A stretch of DNA of 64,000 nt from the NCBI RefSeq assembly GCF_021462265.1, contig NZ_JAJONF010000019.1:1-64000 (forward strand), read 5' to 3'. The stretch is from Streptomyces shenzhenensis. Its GTDB lineage: Bacteria; Actinomycetota; Actinomycetes; Streptomycetales; Streptomycetaceae. The notes beneath the pieces are model-generated. The model worked only from the letters and a program-made list of their open reading frames with translations, searched no databases and was not told the origin of the DNA. Position numbers and translations under genes: made by a program. The stretch's first letter is position 1, and each line of letters opens with the position of its first letter. Positions 48,219-57,050 of the stretch are shown in pieces.

Positions 48219-50341
48219 GGCCCCACCTCCACGAGCTCCGGTGTCGCGTCGATACGGGACTCGACGTACGGCGCCTCGGTCGTGGGCAGCGCGGCCGGCG
48301 ACCCCACGGCTCGTGCGCACACCACCGCCGCGTTCACGAGCACGACCGCGACCAGCAGCAGGAACAGCGCGATCAGCACGCCGTCGACGGTGGAGTTGGT
48401 GACCACGGTGTGCATGTCGTCGAGGGACTTGGCGGGCGGCAGGACCTGGCCGGCGTCGAGAGCGTCGGCGTACTTCGCGCGCTGGGCGAAGAAGCCGACG
48501 CGCGCGTCGCCGGAGAAGATCTTCTGCCAGCCCGCGGTGAAGGTGACCGCGGTGACCCAGGCGAGCGGGATCCCGGTGACCCAGGCCCAGCGCAGCCGTC
48601 CGGACTTGACGAGGACCGTCGTGCAGACCGCGAGGGCGATGGCGGCCAGCAGCTGGTTGGCGATGCCGAAGAGGGGGAAGAGCTGGTTGATTCCGCCGAG
48701 CGGGTCGGTGGCGCCGCTGTAGAGGAAGTATCCCCAGGCGGCCACGACCAGGCCGCTGCACAGCCATATACCGGGCTTCCAGTTGACCCGGCCGACCGGC
48801 TTCCAGACGTTGCCGAACATGTCCTGGAGCATGAAGCGCCCGACCCGCGTGCCCGCGTCGACCGTGGTCAGGATGAACAGCGCCTCGAACATGATCGCGA
48901 AGTGGTACCAGAAGGCCTTCATCGCGGTGCCGCCGAAGATGCCGGAGAAGATCTCCGACATGCCGACCGCGAGGGTCGGGGCGCCGCCGGAACGGGCGAT
49001 CAGGGTCTGCTCCTGCACCGCCCTGGCCGCGTGCGTCAGCTGGTCGGGGGTGATGGTGAAGCCGAGGCCGGCGACGGCGTGGGACGCCGACTGGGCCGTC
49101 GTACCGAGAAGGCCGGCGGGGGCGTTCATGGCGTAGTACAGGCCCGGCTCCAGGGAGGCCGCGGCGATCAGCGCCATGATCGCGACGAACGACTCCATGA
49201 GCATCGCGCCGTAGCCGATCATCCGGACCTGGGACTCCTTCTGGATCAGCTTGGGAGTCGTACCGGAGGAGACCAGGGCGTGGAAGCCGGACAGGGCGCC
49301 GCAGGCGATGGTGATGAAGAGGAAGGGGAAGAGGGAGCCGGCGAAGACCGGGCCCGCTCCCGACGAGGCGAACTTGCTGACCGCGTCCGCGTGCAGGACC
49401 GGAGCGGCCACGACCACGCCGACCGCGAGCAGCGCGATGGTGCCCACCTTCATGAAGGTGGAGAGGTAGTCGCGCGGGGCCAGCAGCATCCACACCGGGA
49501 GCACGGAGGCGACGAAGCCGTAGCCGATCAGGCAGAAGACGAGGGTCGTGGGGCTGAGGGTGAAGGCGGACGCCAGCGAGGAGTCCTGGACCCAGCTGCC
49601 GCCGATGATCGCCAGCAGGAGCAGGGCCACGCCGATGAAGCTGGTCTCCACGACCCGGCCGGGGCGGATGCGGTGCAGCCAGAAGCCCATGAACAGGGCG
49701 ATGGGGATGGTCATCGCCACGGAGAAGGTGCCCCACGGGGAGTGCGCGAGGGCGTTGACCACGACCAGGGCCAGCACACCCAGCAGGATGATCATGATGG
49801 CGAACACCGCGATCAGCGCCGCCGCCCCGCCCAGCCGGCCGATCTCGTCCCGCGCCATCTGCCCGAGCGACTTGCCGTCCCGCCGCATGGAGAGGAAGAG
49901 GACCACCATGTCCTGCACCGCCCCGGCGAAGATCACCCCGGCGACGATCCACAGCGTGCCGGGCAGGTATCCCATCTGGGCCGCGAGGACCGGGCCCACC
50001 AGCGGTCCGGCGCCCGCGATCGCGGCGAAGTGGTGACCGAGCAGCACACGGCGGTCGGTGGGGTGGAAGTCGACGCCGTCCTCCAGGCGTTCGGCGGGTG
50101 TGGCGCGTCGGTCGTCCGGCTTCAGGACGCGGCGGACGATGAAGCGGGAGTAAAAGCGGTAGGCGATGGCATACGAACCGAGGGCCGCGACCACCAGCCA
50201 CACCGCGGAGATCTTCTCGCCCCGGGACAGCGCCAGAACGCCCCAGGCGACCGCGCCGAGCAGGGAGACGGTGGACCACAGCAGGACCGAGCGTGGGGAC
50301 ATTCGTGGCTTTTCGGGCAGCTCAAGGGCGGATACGGGCAT
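48215..50341 (-). CDS. cstA: Carbon-starvation protein A (CstA) family permease
   Basis: 708-aa inner-membrane protein with about 16 to 18 helices. Signature blocks near the N-terminus: DGVDFHPTDRRVLLGHHFAAIAGAGPLVGPVLAAQMGYLPGTLWIVAGVIFAGAVQDMVVLFLSMRRDGKSLG. CstA/BtsT proteins take up peptides or pyruvate when carbon is scarce. The gene is coupled to ybdD. ATG 50341 with GAGGAG upstream. Confidence 0.95.
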   Translation of the reverse strand: MPVSALELPEKPRMSPRSVLLWSTVSLLGAVAWGVLALSRGEKISAVWLVVAALGSYAIAYRFYSRFIVRRVLKPDDRRATPAERLEDGVDFHPTDRRVLLGHHFAAIAGAGPLVGPVLAAQMGYLPGTLWIVAGVIFAGAVQDMVVLFLSMRRDGKSLGQMARDEIGRLGGAAALIAVFAIMIILLGVLALVVVNALAHSPWGTFSVAMTIPIALFMGFWLHRIRPGRVVETSFIGVALLLLAIIGGSWVQDSSLASAFTLSPTTLVFCLIGYGFVASVLPVWMLLAPRDYLSTFMKVGTIALLAVGVVVAAPVLHADAVSKFASSGAGPVFAGSLFPFLFITIACGALSGFHALVSSGTTPKLIQKESQVRMIGYGAMLMESFVAIMALIAAASLEPGLYYAMNAPAGLLGTTAQSASHAVAGLGFTITPDQLTHAARAVQEQTLIARSGGAPTLAVGMSEIFSGIFGGTAMKAFWYHFAIMFEALFILTTVDAGTRVGRFMLQDMFGNVWKPVGRVNWKPGIWLCSGLVVAAWGYFLYSGATDPLGGINQLFPLFGIANQLLAAIALAVCTTVLVKSGRLRWAWVTGIPLAWVTAVTFTAGWQKIFSGDARVGFFAQRAKYADALDAGQVLPPAKSLDDMHTVVTNSTVDGVLIALFLLLVAVVLVNAAVVCARAVGSPAALPTTEAPYVESRIDATPELVEVGP

Positions 50342-50382
50342 GGCGGCTCCTCACCTCGACGGGTGTGAAAATGCAGGGCGAA

Positions 50383-50595
50383 TCAGCGATGTCGGTCGAT
50401 CAGCGCGTACGCGGCGAGCAGGCAGAGGCCGCACCCCGGCACCCAGGCGAGCTGGTACCAGTAGAAGAACGGCGTCCCCGCCAGCCGCGGCTCCGCGCCG
50501 GCGAACCAGGGGACCCACAGCAGGCCTGCCGCGGGTGCGAGGAGCAGTACGGCGATCGCGACGCGCCGTAGCCGGTGATGACCGGTCCGTGCCAT
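50383..50595 (-). CDS. DUF3311-family small membrane protein
   Basis: 70-aa protein with two membrane helices (VAIAVLLLAPAAGLLWVPWFAG and FFYWYQLAWVPGCGLCLLAAYALI). The PFFYWYQLxWVP core is the DUF3311 signature. DUF3311 normally pairs with a sodium:solute symporter; here that symporter is encoded divergently across 168 nt. ATG 50595 with AGGAGAGGAG upstream. Confidence 0.88.
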   Translation of the reverse strand: MARTGHHRLRRVAIAVLLLAPAAGLLWVPWFAGAEPRLAGTPFFYWYQLAWVPGCGLCLLAAYALIDRHR

Positions 50596-50630
50596 GACCT
50601 GCGCTCCTCTCCTGTTCGCTGTCGGTCTGT

Positions 50631-50730
50631 GCAAGAGTTGCCCATTCCCCGAGACCGGTTGACAGCGAATATCCGGAAAATTTCCTCCCGGTTCCCTGTC
50701 ATCCGTTCGGGAAGTCCGCGCAACTCTTGC
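50631..50730. promoter_or_regulatory. Divergent control region with an 11-bp inverted repeat
   Basis: GCAAGAGTTGC at 50631-50641 and its exact complement GCAACTCTTGC at 50720-50730 bracket the promoters of the DUF3311 and symporter genes. Between them lie TTGACA (50659-50664) and the odd-centred palindrome GGAAAATTTCC. The arrangement suits a regulator bound at two spaced half-sites with a loop, controlling both genes together. Confidence 0.6.
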
Positions 50731-50763
50731 GCGAGGGTTCAGGAACACCAAGGACGGTGACCC

Positions 50764-52305
50764 ATGGCAGGTGGCGCCATGACCGCGACGTTCCTCGCCG
50801 TGATCGGCGGGGCGTCGCTGCTCGCCGTGACCGCGCGGCGCCTGCACCCGAGCGACCGGCTGCCGTCCCTGGAGGGCTGGGCACTGGCCGACCGGAGCCT
50901 CGGCCCCGTGTGGACCTGGTTCCTGCTGGGCGGCACGATCTTCACCGCGTACACCTTCACCGCCGTACCGGGACTCGCCTACGGCAACGGCGCGGCGGCC
51001 TTCTTCGCTGTGCCGTACACCGTGATCGTCTGCCCGATCGCCTTCGTCCTGCTGAGCCGTCTGTGGACCGTTGCCCGCACGCACGGCTACGTCACCGCCG
51101 CCGACTTCGTGCGCGGACGGTACGGGTCGCCGTCGCTGGCCCTGGTCGTCGCGCTGACCGGGATCCTCGCGACCATGCCGTATCTGGCGCTGCAGCTGCT
51201 CGGGATACGGGCGGTGCTGACCGCGGGGGGCGTGTCTCCGCAGGGCGTGACCGGGGACCTGGTGATGGTGGCGCTGTTCGCGGGGCTGGCGGTGGCCACG
51301 TACCGGCACGGGTTGCGGGCGCCGACGGTCATCTCCGCGCTCAAGGCGGTCGCCGTCTTCGTCTCGCTCACCGCGGTCACCTGGCTGGTCCTGGAGCGGT
51401 TCGGCGGCCCGGGGCCCGTCTTCGACGGCGCCGCGCGCCGGCTGGGCGGCCCCGCGCTGCTCCTCTCCCCCGCCCAGCAGCCCGCGTACGCCACCCTCGC
51501 CCTGGGCTCCGCCCTCGCCCTGCTGGTGTATCCGCACGTGCTGACCGCCGGTTTCGCCGCCGACGGCCCGCGCACCCTGCGCAAGGTGTCCGTTGCGCTG
51601 CCCGCCTGGACCGGCCTGCTCGCGCTCTTCGGGTTCCTCGGCATCGCGGCGCTGACGGCGGGCGTGCGGGCGCCGAAGGGCGGTGCCGAGGCGGCCGTGC
51701 CGATGCTGGTGGACCGGCTGATGCCGGGGCCGCTGGCCGGGCTGGTGTTCGGCGCCATCACCGTGGGGGCCCTGGTCCCGGCCTCGGTGATGTCGATCGC
51801 GGCCGCCACCAGTTTCGTCCGCAACGTGTACGTCGAGTACGTCCACCCGACGGCCACGCCCAAGCGGCAGGTCCGCATCGCCAAGGCCGTCTCGCTCACC
51901 GCCAAGGTGGGAGCCGTCGCCTTCGTGTTCGGGCTGCGCGACCAGGACGCCGTCAACCTCCAGCTGCTCGGCGGGGTCTGGATCCTGCAGATCGTCCCGG
52001 CTGTGGCCGTCGGCCTGTTCACCGGGCGGCTGCATCCGCGGGCGCTGCTCGCCGGGTGGGGCGCGGGGATGCTGGCCGGAACCTTCATGGTCGTGCGCGA
52101 GGGGTTCTCGTCCATCGTGGCCCTCGGCTTCGGGCCGCTGGAGGTCTACGCCGGACTTGCCGCCCTCGTCCTCAACCTGACCGTCGCGGTGGCCGGCACC
52201 GCCCTTCTCGAACGTCTCGGCGTCCCGCGCGGCGCCGACCTGACCGACCTGCCGTCCCGCCTGACCGTCAGGCGGCGCCCGGAGACGGGAGCGAACCGAC
52301 CGTGA
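50764..52305 (+). CDS. Sodium:solute symporter (monocarboxylate-type)
   Basis: 513-aa SSS-family permease with about 13 helices: WALADRSLGPVWTWFLLGGTIFTAYTFTAVPGLAYGNGAAAFFA, VTAADFVRGRYGS, PHVLTAGFAADGPRTLRKVS, and VTVGALVPASVMSIAAATSFVRNVYVEYVHP. It resembles MctP-like monocarboxylate uptake systems paired with DUF3311. Its stop overlaps the start of the ECF sigma gene (GTGA), an unusual linkage. ATG 50764; a GTG alternative is not needed. Confidence 0.9.
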   Translation: MAGGAMTATFLAVIGGASLLAVTARRLHPSDRLPSLEGWALADRSLGPVWTWFLLGGTIFTAYTFTAVPGLAYGNGAAAFFAVPYTVIVCPIAFVLLSRLWTVARTHGYVTAADFVRGRYGSPSLALVVALTGILATMPYLALQLLGIRAVLTAGGVSPQGVTGDLVMVALFAGLAVATYRHGLRAPTVISALKAVAVFVSLTAVTWLVLERFGGPGPVFDGAARRLGGPALLLSPAQQPAYATLALGSALALLVYPHVLTAGFAADGPRTLRKVSVALPAWTGLLALFGFLGIAALTAGVRAPKGGAEAAVPMLVDRLMPGPLAGLVFGAITVGALVPASVMSIAAATSFVRNVYVEYVHPTATPKRQVRIAKAVSLTAKVGAVAFVFGLRDQDAVNLQLLGGVWILQIVPAVAVGLFTGRLHPRALLAGWGAGMLAGTFMVVREGFSSIVALGFGPLEVYAGLAALVLNLTVAVAGTALLERLGVPRGADLTDLPSRLTVRRRPETGANRP

Positions 52306-52868
52306 GACACAGACACCCGATGCCCGTGCCGGAGCCACGCGTCGAGCCCCTCGCGCCCGCGCTGACCGACCCGGCCGAGCTGGAACGCGAGGCCGGGCTC
52401 GCGCGCCTCTTCGAACTCCACTACTCCTCGATGCTGCGCCTGGCCGTACTGCTCGGCGCGGACGATCCGGAGAACGTGGTCGCCGAGGCGTACTACCAGA
52501 TCTACCGCAAGTGGCGGCGGCTGCGGGAGGTCGAGGCGGCGGAGGCGTATCTGCGCTCCACCGTGTGCAATCTGGCCCGGATGCGGATACGGCACCTGCA
52601 GGTCGCCCGCAAGCACGTGGAGGCCCCTCCCGAGGAGGCCGTCGTCTCCGCCGAGAGCGCGGCACTGCTCCGGGACGACCAGCGCGTCCTGATCGGCGCG
52701 CTTCAGCAACTGCCCGCCCGGCAGCGCGAGGCACTCGTGCTGCGGCACTGGCTCGGGCTGAAGGAGAGTGAGATCGCCGCGGCGATGGGCATCTCCTGCG
52801 GTTCCGTGAAGACGCACACCTCACGCGGCCTCGCCGCGCTGACCCAGGCGATGGAGACCCGGCGATGA
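52302..52868 (+). CDS. ECF-type RNA polymerase sigma factor
   Basis: 188-aa sigma factor. Region 2 (about residues 35-105; LFELHYSSMLRLAVLLGADDPENVVAEAYYQIYRKWRRLREVEAAEAYLRSTVCNLARMRIRHLQ) and region 4 (130-180; LPARQREALVLRHWLGLKESEIAAAMGISCGSVKTHTSRGLAAL). The GTG at 52302 overlaps the symporter stop; ATG 52320 is an alternative. The stop overlaps a small membrane-protein gene (ATGA). It resembles SigE-group or SigJ-like ECFs that act without a ZAS anti-sigma. Confidence 0.9.
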   Translation: MRHRHPMPVPEPRVEPLAPALTDPAELEREAGLARLFELHYSSMLRLAVLLGADDPENVVAEAYYQIYRKWRRLREVEAAEAYLRSTVCNLARMRIRHLQVARKHVEAPPEEAVVSAESAALLRDDQRVLIGALQQLPARQREALVLRHWLGLKESEIAAAMGISCGSVKTHTSRGLAALTQAMETRR

Positions 52869-53164
52869 CGCATCGAGATGCGACTCCGTCGCGTGGCACC
52901 AGTCCGGACCGCACCGAACGGGAGCTGAGCGAGGCGCTGGCCGCCCTCGCCGACGGTGTCCAGGCCGCCCCGGACGCCTACCGCACGGCGCGCGGAGAGT
53001 GGCTGCGCCGTGAACGCCGACGGCGGATCGTCCTCGCGGTGCTGATCGCCGTGGTGTTCGCGTTGGCCACGCTGATCGGCCTGTGGGTGCTGAACCAGAC
53101 GCCGTCGCACCCGGGTGTGATCTTCTCGGGCCTGGGACCGTCACTCACCCGGCCCATCCCCTGA
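52865..53164 (+). CDS. Small membrane protein, possible anti-sigma partner
   Basis: 99-aa protein: a hydrophilic N-terminal region (residues 1-50, ERELSEALAALADGVQAAPDAYRTARGEWLRRERRRR), one membrane helix (52-75; IVLAVLIAVVFALATLIGLWVL) and a short outer tail. This is the layout of a membrane-anchored anti-sigma factor, but no HxxxCxxC zinc motif is present. Its ATG overlaps the sigma-factor stop, so the two are made together. Confidence 0.72.
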   Translation: MTHRDATPSRGTSPDRTERELSEALAALADGVQAAPDAYRTARGEWLRRERRRRIVLAVLIAVVFALATLIGLWVLNQTPSHPGVIFSGLGPSLTRPIP

Positions 53165-53198
53165 TTGGCCCCACGTCCGTCCGGGAACCCGCAACTCC

Positions 53199-54983
53199 GT
53201 GCACCCCCGTATCGAGGACTACGCGCTCATCGGCGACGAGCAGACCGCGGCCCTGGTCGGCCGGGACGGCTCCATCGACTGGCTGTGCCTGCCCCGCTTC
53301 GACTCGGCGGCCTGCTTCGCCAGGCTCCTGGGCGACGAGGACCACGGCCACTGGCGGATCGCCCCGAGAGGCGCCACCACCTGCACCCGGCGCGCCTACC
53401 GGCCCGACACCCTGGTCCTGGACACCGAGTGGGAGACCGACGAGGGCACGGTCCGCGTCACCGACCTGATGCCCCAGCGCGACCGCGCGCCCGACGTCGT
53501 ACGCGTCATCGAGGGCGTCAGCGGCCGGGTCACCGTGCACAGCACGCTCCGGCTCCGCTTCGACTACGGCTCGGTCATCCCGTGGATGCGCCGCTCCGGC
53601 GGCCACCGGGTCGCCGTCGCCGGCCCCGACTCGGTGTGGCTGCGCAGCGAACCGTCCGTCCGCACCTGGGGCGAGGACTTCGGCACCCACTCGGAGTTCA
53701 GCGTCGGCGAGGGCGAGCGGGTCGCGTTCGTGCTCACCTGGCACCCCTCGCACGAGCCGCGCCCACCGCTCACGGACCCGTACGAGGCACTGCGCTCCAG
53801 CGTCTCCGACTGGCGGCGCTGGACCGCCCGCTGCGCCTACCACGGCCCTCACCGGGAGACGGTCGTCCGCTCGCTGATCACCCTCAAGGCGCTCACCTAC
53901 GCACCGACCGGCGGCATCGTCGCCGCGGCCACCAGCTCGCTGCCCGAGGAGCTGGGCGGGGTGCGCAACTGGGACTACCGCTTCTGCTGGCTGCGTGACT
54001 CCACACTCACCCTCGGCGCCCTGCTCGCCGCCGGCTACCGCAAGGAGGCCGAGCGCTGGCGTGACTGGCTGGTCCGCGCGGTCGCCGGCGACCCGGCGGA
54101 CCTGCAGATCATGTACGGCCTCGCGGGCGAGCGCCGGCTGCCCGAGTTCGAGCTGGACTGGCTGCCCGGCTTCGCCGGCTCCAGCCCGGTACGCGTCGGC
54201 AACGGTGCCGTCGGCCAGCTCCAGCTGGACGTGTACGGCGAGGTGATGGACTCGCTGTCGCTGGCCCGCAGCGCCGGTCTGCCCACCAAGCCGCACATGT
54301 GGGCCATCCAGTGCGCGCTGATGAAGTTCCTGGAGAAGGCGTGGCGGCAGCCGGACGAGGGGCTGTGGGAGGTGCGCGGCGCCCGCCGCCACTTCGTGCA
54401 CTCCAAGGTGCTGGTGTGGGTGGCCGCGGACCGCGCGGTACGGACCCTGGAGGACCGCGCGGAGCTGGAGGGCGAGCTGGAGGGCTGGCGCGCGTTCCGT
54501 GACGAGGTGCACCGGGAGGTGTGTGACAAGGGGTACGACCCGGAGCGCAACACCTTCACGCAGTACTACGGCTCCCGCGACCTCGACGCCTCCCTGCTGC
54601 TGATCCCGCGCGTCGGCTTCCTGCCGCCGGACGACCCCCGGGTGGTCGGCACGGTCGACGCGATCCGCGACGAACTGGGCCACGGCGGGTTCCTGCGCCG
54701 CTACGACACCGACGCGATCGGCGTCGACGGGATGCCGGGCGGTGAGGGCGCCTTCCTGGCCTGCTCGTTCTGGCTCGCCGACGCGCTGCACATGACGGGC
54801 CGCACCGACGAGGCGAAGGAACTGTTCGAACGGCTGGTGGGCCTGGTCAACGACGTGGGACTGCTGTCCGAGGAGTACGACCCGGAGACCGGGCACCAGC
54901 TGGGCAACTTCCCGCAGGCGTTCAGTCACATCGGCCTGGTGAACACCGCCCTCACGCTCTTCGACGGCGAGCAGGCAGGATAG
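53199..54983 (+). CDS. Glycoside hydrolase family 15 protein (trehalase/glucoamylase-like)
   Basis: 594-aa cytoplasmic protein. N-terminal beta-sandwich (MHPRIEDYALIGDEQTAALVGRDGSIDWLCLPRFDSAACFARLLGD) and an (alpha/alpha)6 barrel with GGVRNWDYRFCWLRDSTLTLGALLAAGY, GNGAVGQLQLDVYGEVMD, and the general base region EEYDPETGHQLGNFPQAFSHIGL. Actinobacterial members are often alpha,alpha-trehalases or glucan hydrolases. GTG 53199; SDR gene follows after 5 nt, so it may share the transcript. Confidence 0.92.
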   Translation: MHPRIEDYALIGDEQTAALVGRDGSIDWLCLPRFDSAACFARLLGDEDHGHWRIAPRGATTCTRRAYRPDTLVLDTEWETDEGTVRVTDLMPQRDRAPDVVRVIEGVSGRVTVHSTLRLRFDYGSVIPWMRRSGGHRVAVAGPDSVWLRSEPSVRTWGEDFGTHSEFSVGEGERVAFVLTWHPSHEPRPPLTDPYEALRSSVSDWRRWTARCAYHGPHRETVVRSLITLKALTYAPTGGIVAAATSSLPEELGGVRNWDYRFCWLRDSTLTLGALLAAGYRKEAERWRDWLVRAVAGDPADLQIMYGLAGERRLPEFELDWLPGFAGSSPVRVGNGAVGQLQLDVYGEVMDSLSLARSAGLPTKPHMWAIQCALMKFLEKAWRQPDEGLWEVRGARRHFVHSKVLVWVAADRAVRTLEDRAELEGELEGWRAFRDEVHREVCDKGYDPERNTFTQYYGSRDLDASLLLIPRVGFLPPDDPRVVGTVDAIRDELGHGGFLRRYDTDAIGVDGMPGGEGAFLACSFWLADALHMTGRTDEAKELFERLVGLVNDVGLLSEEYDPETGHQLGNFPQAFSHIGLVNTALTLFDGEQAG

Positions 54984-54988
54984 GGGGC

Positions 54989-55744
54989 ATGGATCTTGGA
55001 CTGAAGGACCGGGTGTACGTCGTCACCGGAGCGACCCGCGGGCTGGGTCGCGCGGCCGCGCGCGAGCTGGTCGCGGACGGGGCGAAGGTCGTGGTGACCG
55101 GGCGGGACGAGAAGCGGGCCGCCGACGTGGCGGCCGAGCTGGGGCCGAACGCCGTGGGCGTGGCCGTCGACAACTCCGATCCGTCGGCGCCGGAGCGGGT
55201 GATCGCCGTCGCGCGTGAGCGGTTCGGAGGCTTCGACGGCATCCTCGTGAGCGTGGGCGGGCCTCCGGCCGGGTTCCTCGCCGACAACACGGACGAACAG
55301 TGGCAGGCCGGCTTCGAGTCGGTGTTCCTGGGGGCCGTACGGCTCGCCCGCGCGGCCGCGGCCGAGTTGGCGGACGGCGGGGTCATCGGGTTCGTGCTGT
55401 CCGGGTCGGTGTACGAGCCGATTCCCGGGCTGACCATCTCCAACGGGCTGCGGCCGGGGCTGGCCGGGTTCGCCAAGTCGCTCGCGGACGAGCTGGGGCC
55501 CCGTGGGATCCGGGTGGTGGGGGTGCTGCCGTCCCGGATCGACACGGACCGGGTGCGGGAGCTGGACGCCATGTCCGCCGACCCCGAGGCGACACGGGCC
55601 GAGCACGAGTCGCGGATTCCATTGCGGCGGTACGGGGCTCCGGAGGAGTTCGGTCGGGTGGCGGCGTTTCTGCTTTCTCCGGCGGCCTCCTATCTGACGG
55701 GGATCATGGTGCCCGTGGACGGGGGCATGAGGCACGGGTTCTGA
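54989..55744 (+). CDS. SDR-family oxidoreductase
   Basis: 251-aa SDR: MDLGLKDRVYVVTGATRGLGRAAARELVADGAKVVVTGRDEKRAADVA (cofactor motif), SVGGPPAGF in place of NNAG, catalytic Ser in FVLSGSVYEPIPGLTISNGLRPGLAGFAKSLADELGPRGIR, where the Tyr/Lys pair is replaced by a shifted arrangement (S-N-G-L-R), and GIMVPVDGGMRHGF end. It starts 5 nt after the GH15 gene. The altered YxxxK region (SNGLR) makes activity uncertain. Confidence 0.85.
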   Translation: MDLGLKDRVYVVTGATRGLGRAAARELVADGAKVVVTGRDEKRAADVAAELGPNAVGVAVDNSDPSAPERVIAVARERFGGFDGILVSVGGPPAGFLADNTDEQWQAGFESVFLGAVRLARAAAAELADGGVIGFVLSGSVYEPIPGLTISNGLRPGLAGFAKSLADELGPRGIRVVGVLPSRIDTDRVRELDAMSADPEATRAEHESRIPLRRYGAPEEFGRVAAFLLSPAASYLTGIMVPVDGGMRHGF

Positions 55745-55821
55745 CGGTCGGTACTCCGGAGGCGGGTGCCCGGGGGCTGGTCGCGCGCACGCGGTGGAAG
55801 CCGCACATCGGCACAGCCCCC

Positions 55822-55839
55822 GCGCCCCTGTCGGGGCGC
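55822..55839. terminator. Hairpin between convergent genes, GCGCCCC element
   Basis: GCGCCCC (55822-55828) with GGGGCGC (55833-55839) around a short loop, between the SDR stop and the convergent AmaP stop. It resembles the hairpins at 3206 and 28335. Confidence 0.7.
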
Positions 55840-55855
55840 TCACCTGACGGCTGCT

Positions 55856-56437
55856 TCAAGTGACCCTCTCGGCACGGTGCTTCACCGAGGTCAGTCGGAC
55901 TTCCGCGGGCAGCTTCTCCAGCGCCGCCGAGTCCCGGGCATGCGTCAGTGCCTGGTTCGTCAGGTCCCGCAGAGCCGTCTCCGGGGCCACGTCCGCCTCC
56001 AGCTGGAGCCACACCCGTACCCGAGGTGCCGTACGCGTGCCCCTCAGGACCGCCTCCGCGTGCGCGACGCCCTCCTGGTGGGCGGCGTCCGTCGCCAGGA
56101 CCGTCTCCAGGGCCCTGCCGCGCAGCAGCGCGTCCTCGCCGTCCCCGGTGTCCACCAGGACCTCGGTCAGGCGGCGTCGGCGCAGTTGCGCGGTCAGCCA
56201 CCACAGGGCGAGCAGCACCAGGAGGGCCAGGGCGGCCAGGACCGTCGGCCACCACCAGCCCGCGGCACGCCAGTGAGTGCGCTCGGCCTGGGTGAGCAGG
56301 ACGTCGTGGCGGCCGTTGTGGATCCACCAGGACGGGGGCGGAGCGCCGAGGCCGACGGCCAGGACCGAGCCGCCGAGGGCGAGGAGCAGAAGGCCCGCGA
56401 GGGCGATCAGTACGCGGTTGACGGTGCCGAGCACCAC
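55856..56437 (-). CDS. amaP: Alkaline shock response membrane anchor (AmaP)
   Basis: 193-aa protein with two membrane helices (residues 7-30, 62-82; LIALAGLLLLALGGSVLAVGLG and PTVLAALALLVLLALWWLTAQL) and a cytoplasmic domain (90-193; ATDAAHQEGVAHAEAVLRGTRTAPRVRVWLQLEADVAPETALRDLTNQALTHARDS). It anchors Asp23-type proteins to the membrane. GTG 56437, 1 nt after the DUF6286 stop. Last gene of the leftward envelope-stress operon. Confidence 0.88.
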   Translation of the reverse strand: MVLGTVNRVLIALAGLLLLALGGSVLAVGLGAPPPSWWIHNGRHDVLLTQAERTHWRAAGWWWPTVLAALALLVLLALWWLTAQLRRRRLTEVLVDTGDGEDALLRGRALETVLATDAAHQEGVAHAEAVLRGTRTAPRVRVWLQLEADVAPETALRDLTNQALTHARDSAALEKLPAEVRLTSVKHRAERVT

Positions 56438-56438
56438 G

Positions 56439-57050
56439 TCACCCCTTCCGGCCGGGGCGGATCACGTGCAGGGTCAGTGCGGGCGGGCGGGCCAGCCCCA
56501 TGGCGCGGATCGCGTCGGTGAGGGACGCCTCCAGGTCACCGCGCACCTCGTCGAGTTCGCGGAAGTGGGAGACGGCGAGGACATGCGCGCGGGAGCGGTG
56601 CAGTCGTACCCGCACCCGGCGCACGCCCGAGATCTCCATGGCCCGGTCGCGCAGCACCATGGCGGCCGCGTCGCGGCGCAGCCCGGCGCGGACGTCGGGG
56701 TGGGTACGGCGCATGGGCAGGAGGTCCCGCAGGCCGGGCGTGACGGCCAGGACCAGCAGCCACAGGCCGAGGGCGGCGGCGATGCCCGCCCCCACCAGGA
56801 CCCAGGTGCCGTCCAGGGGCTGTGCCGCGAGCTGGTGGGCGAGTTCGCGGCGCCAGCGCATGGCGGGGTGGTGGGCCCGTACGGCCCCGATGTCGTAGAG
56901 GAAGGCGCCCGCGATCACCAGGACGAGGACCGCGACCAGGGCCGCGGGGGCGCGGCGCGGGGACCAGAAGCGGGGCTCGTGGCCGGCCTGGGGTGCGGCG
57001 GCCGGTGACGGTGGCTTCTCGATGACCGGTGTCTGTTCGGCGCTCATCAC
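56439..57050 (-). CDS. DUF6286-domain membrane protein
   Basis: 203-aa protein: hydrophilic N-terminus, two helices (33-55 and 85-105; APAALVAVLVLVIAGAFLYDIGAV, WVLVGAGIAAALGLWLLVLAV), then a soluble C-terminal domain (110-203) with the pattern RRDAAAMVLRDRAMEISGVRRVRVRLHRSRAHVLAVSHFRELDEVRGDLEASLTDAIRAMGLARPPALTLHV that is related to the Asp23 fold. Its GTG start (57050) overlaps the previous stop by 4 nt. Such genes co-occur with Asp23/AmaP in actinobacteria. Confidence 0.85.
   Translation of the reverse strand: MMSAEQTPVIEKPPSPAAAPQAGHEPRFWSPRRAPAALVAVLVLVIAGAFLYDIGAVRAHHPAMRWRRELAHQLAAQPLDGTWVLVGAGIAAALGLWLLVLAVTPGLRDLLPMRRTHPDVRAGLRRDAAAMVLRDRAMEISGVRRVRVRLHRSRAHVLAVSHFRELDEVRGDLEASLTDAIRAMGLARPPALTLHVIRPGRKG

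Noticed and set aside
47342..50368. 1008-aa open frame opposite cstA
   Set aside because: GC-bias shadow with very low hydrophobicity; cstA on the other strand is unmistakable.
50383..52914. 843-aa minus frame opposite the symporter
   Set aside because: Only its final 70 residues (DUF3311) are real; the rest is a shadow of the symporter and sigma genes.
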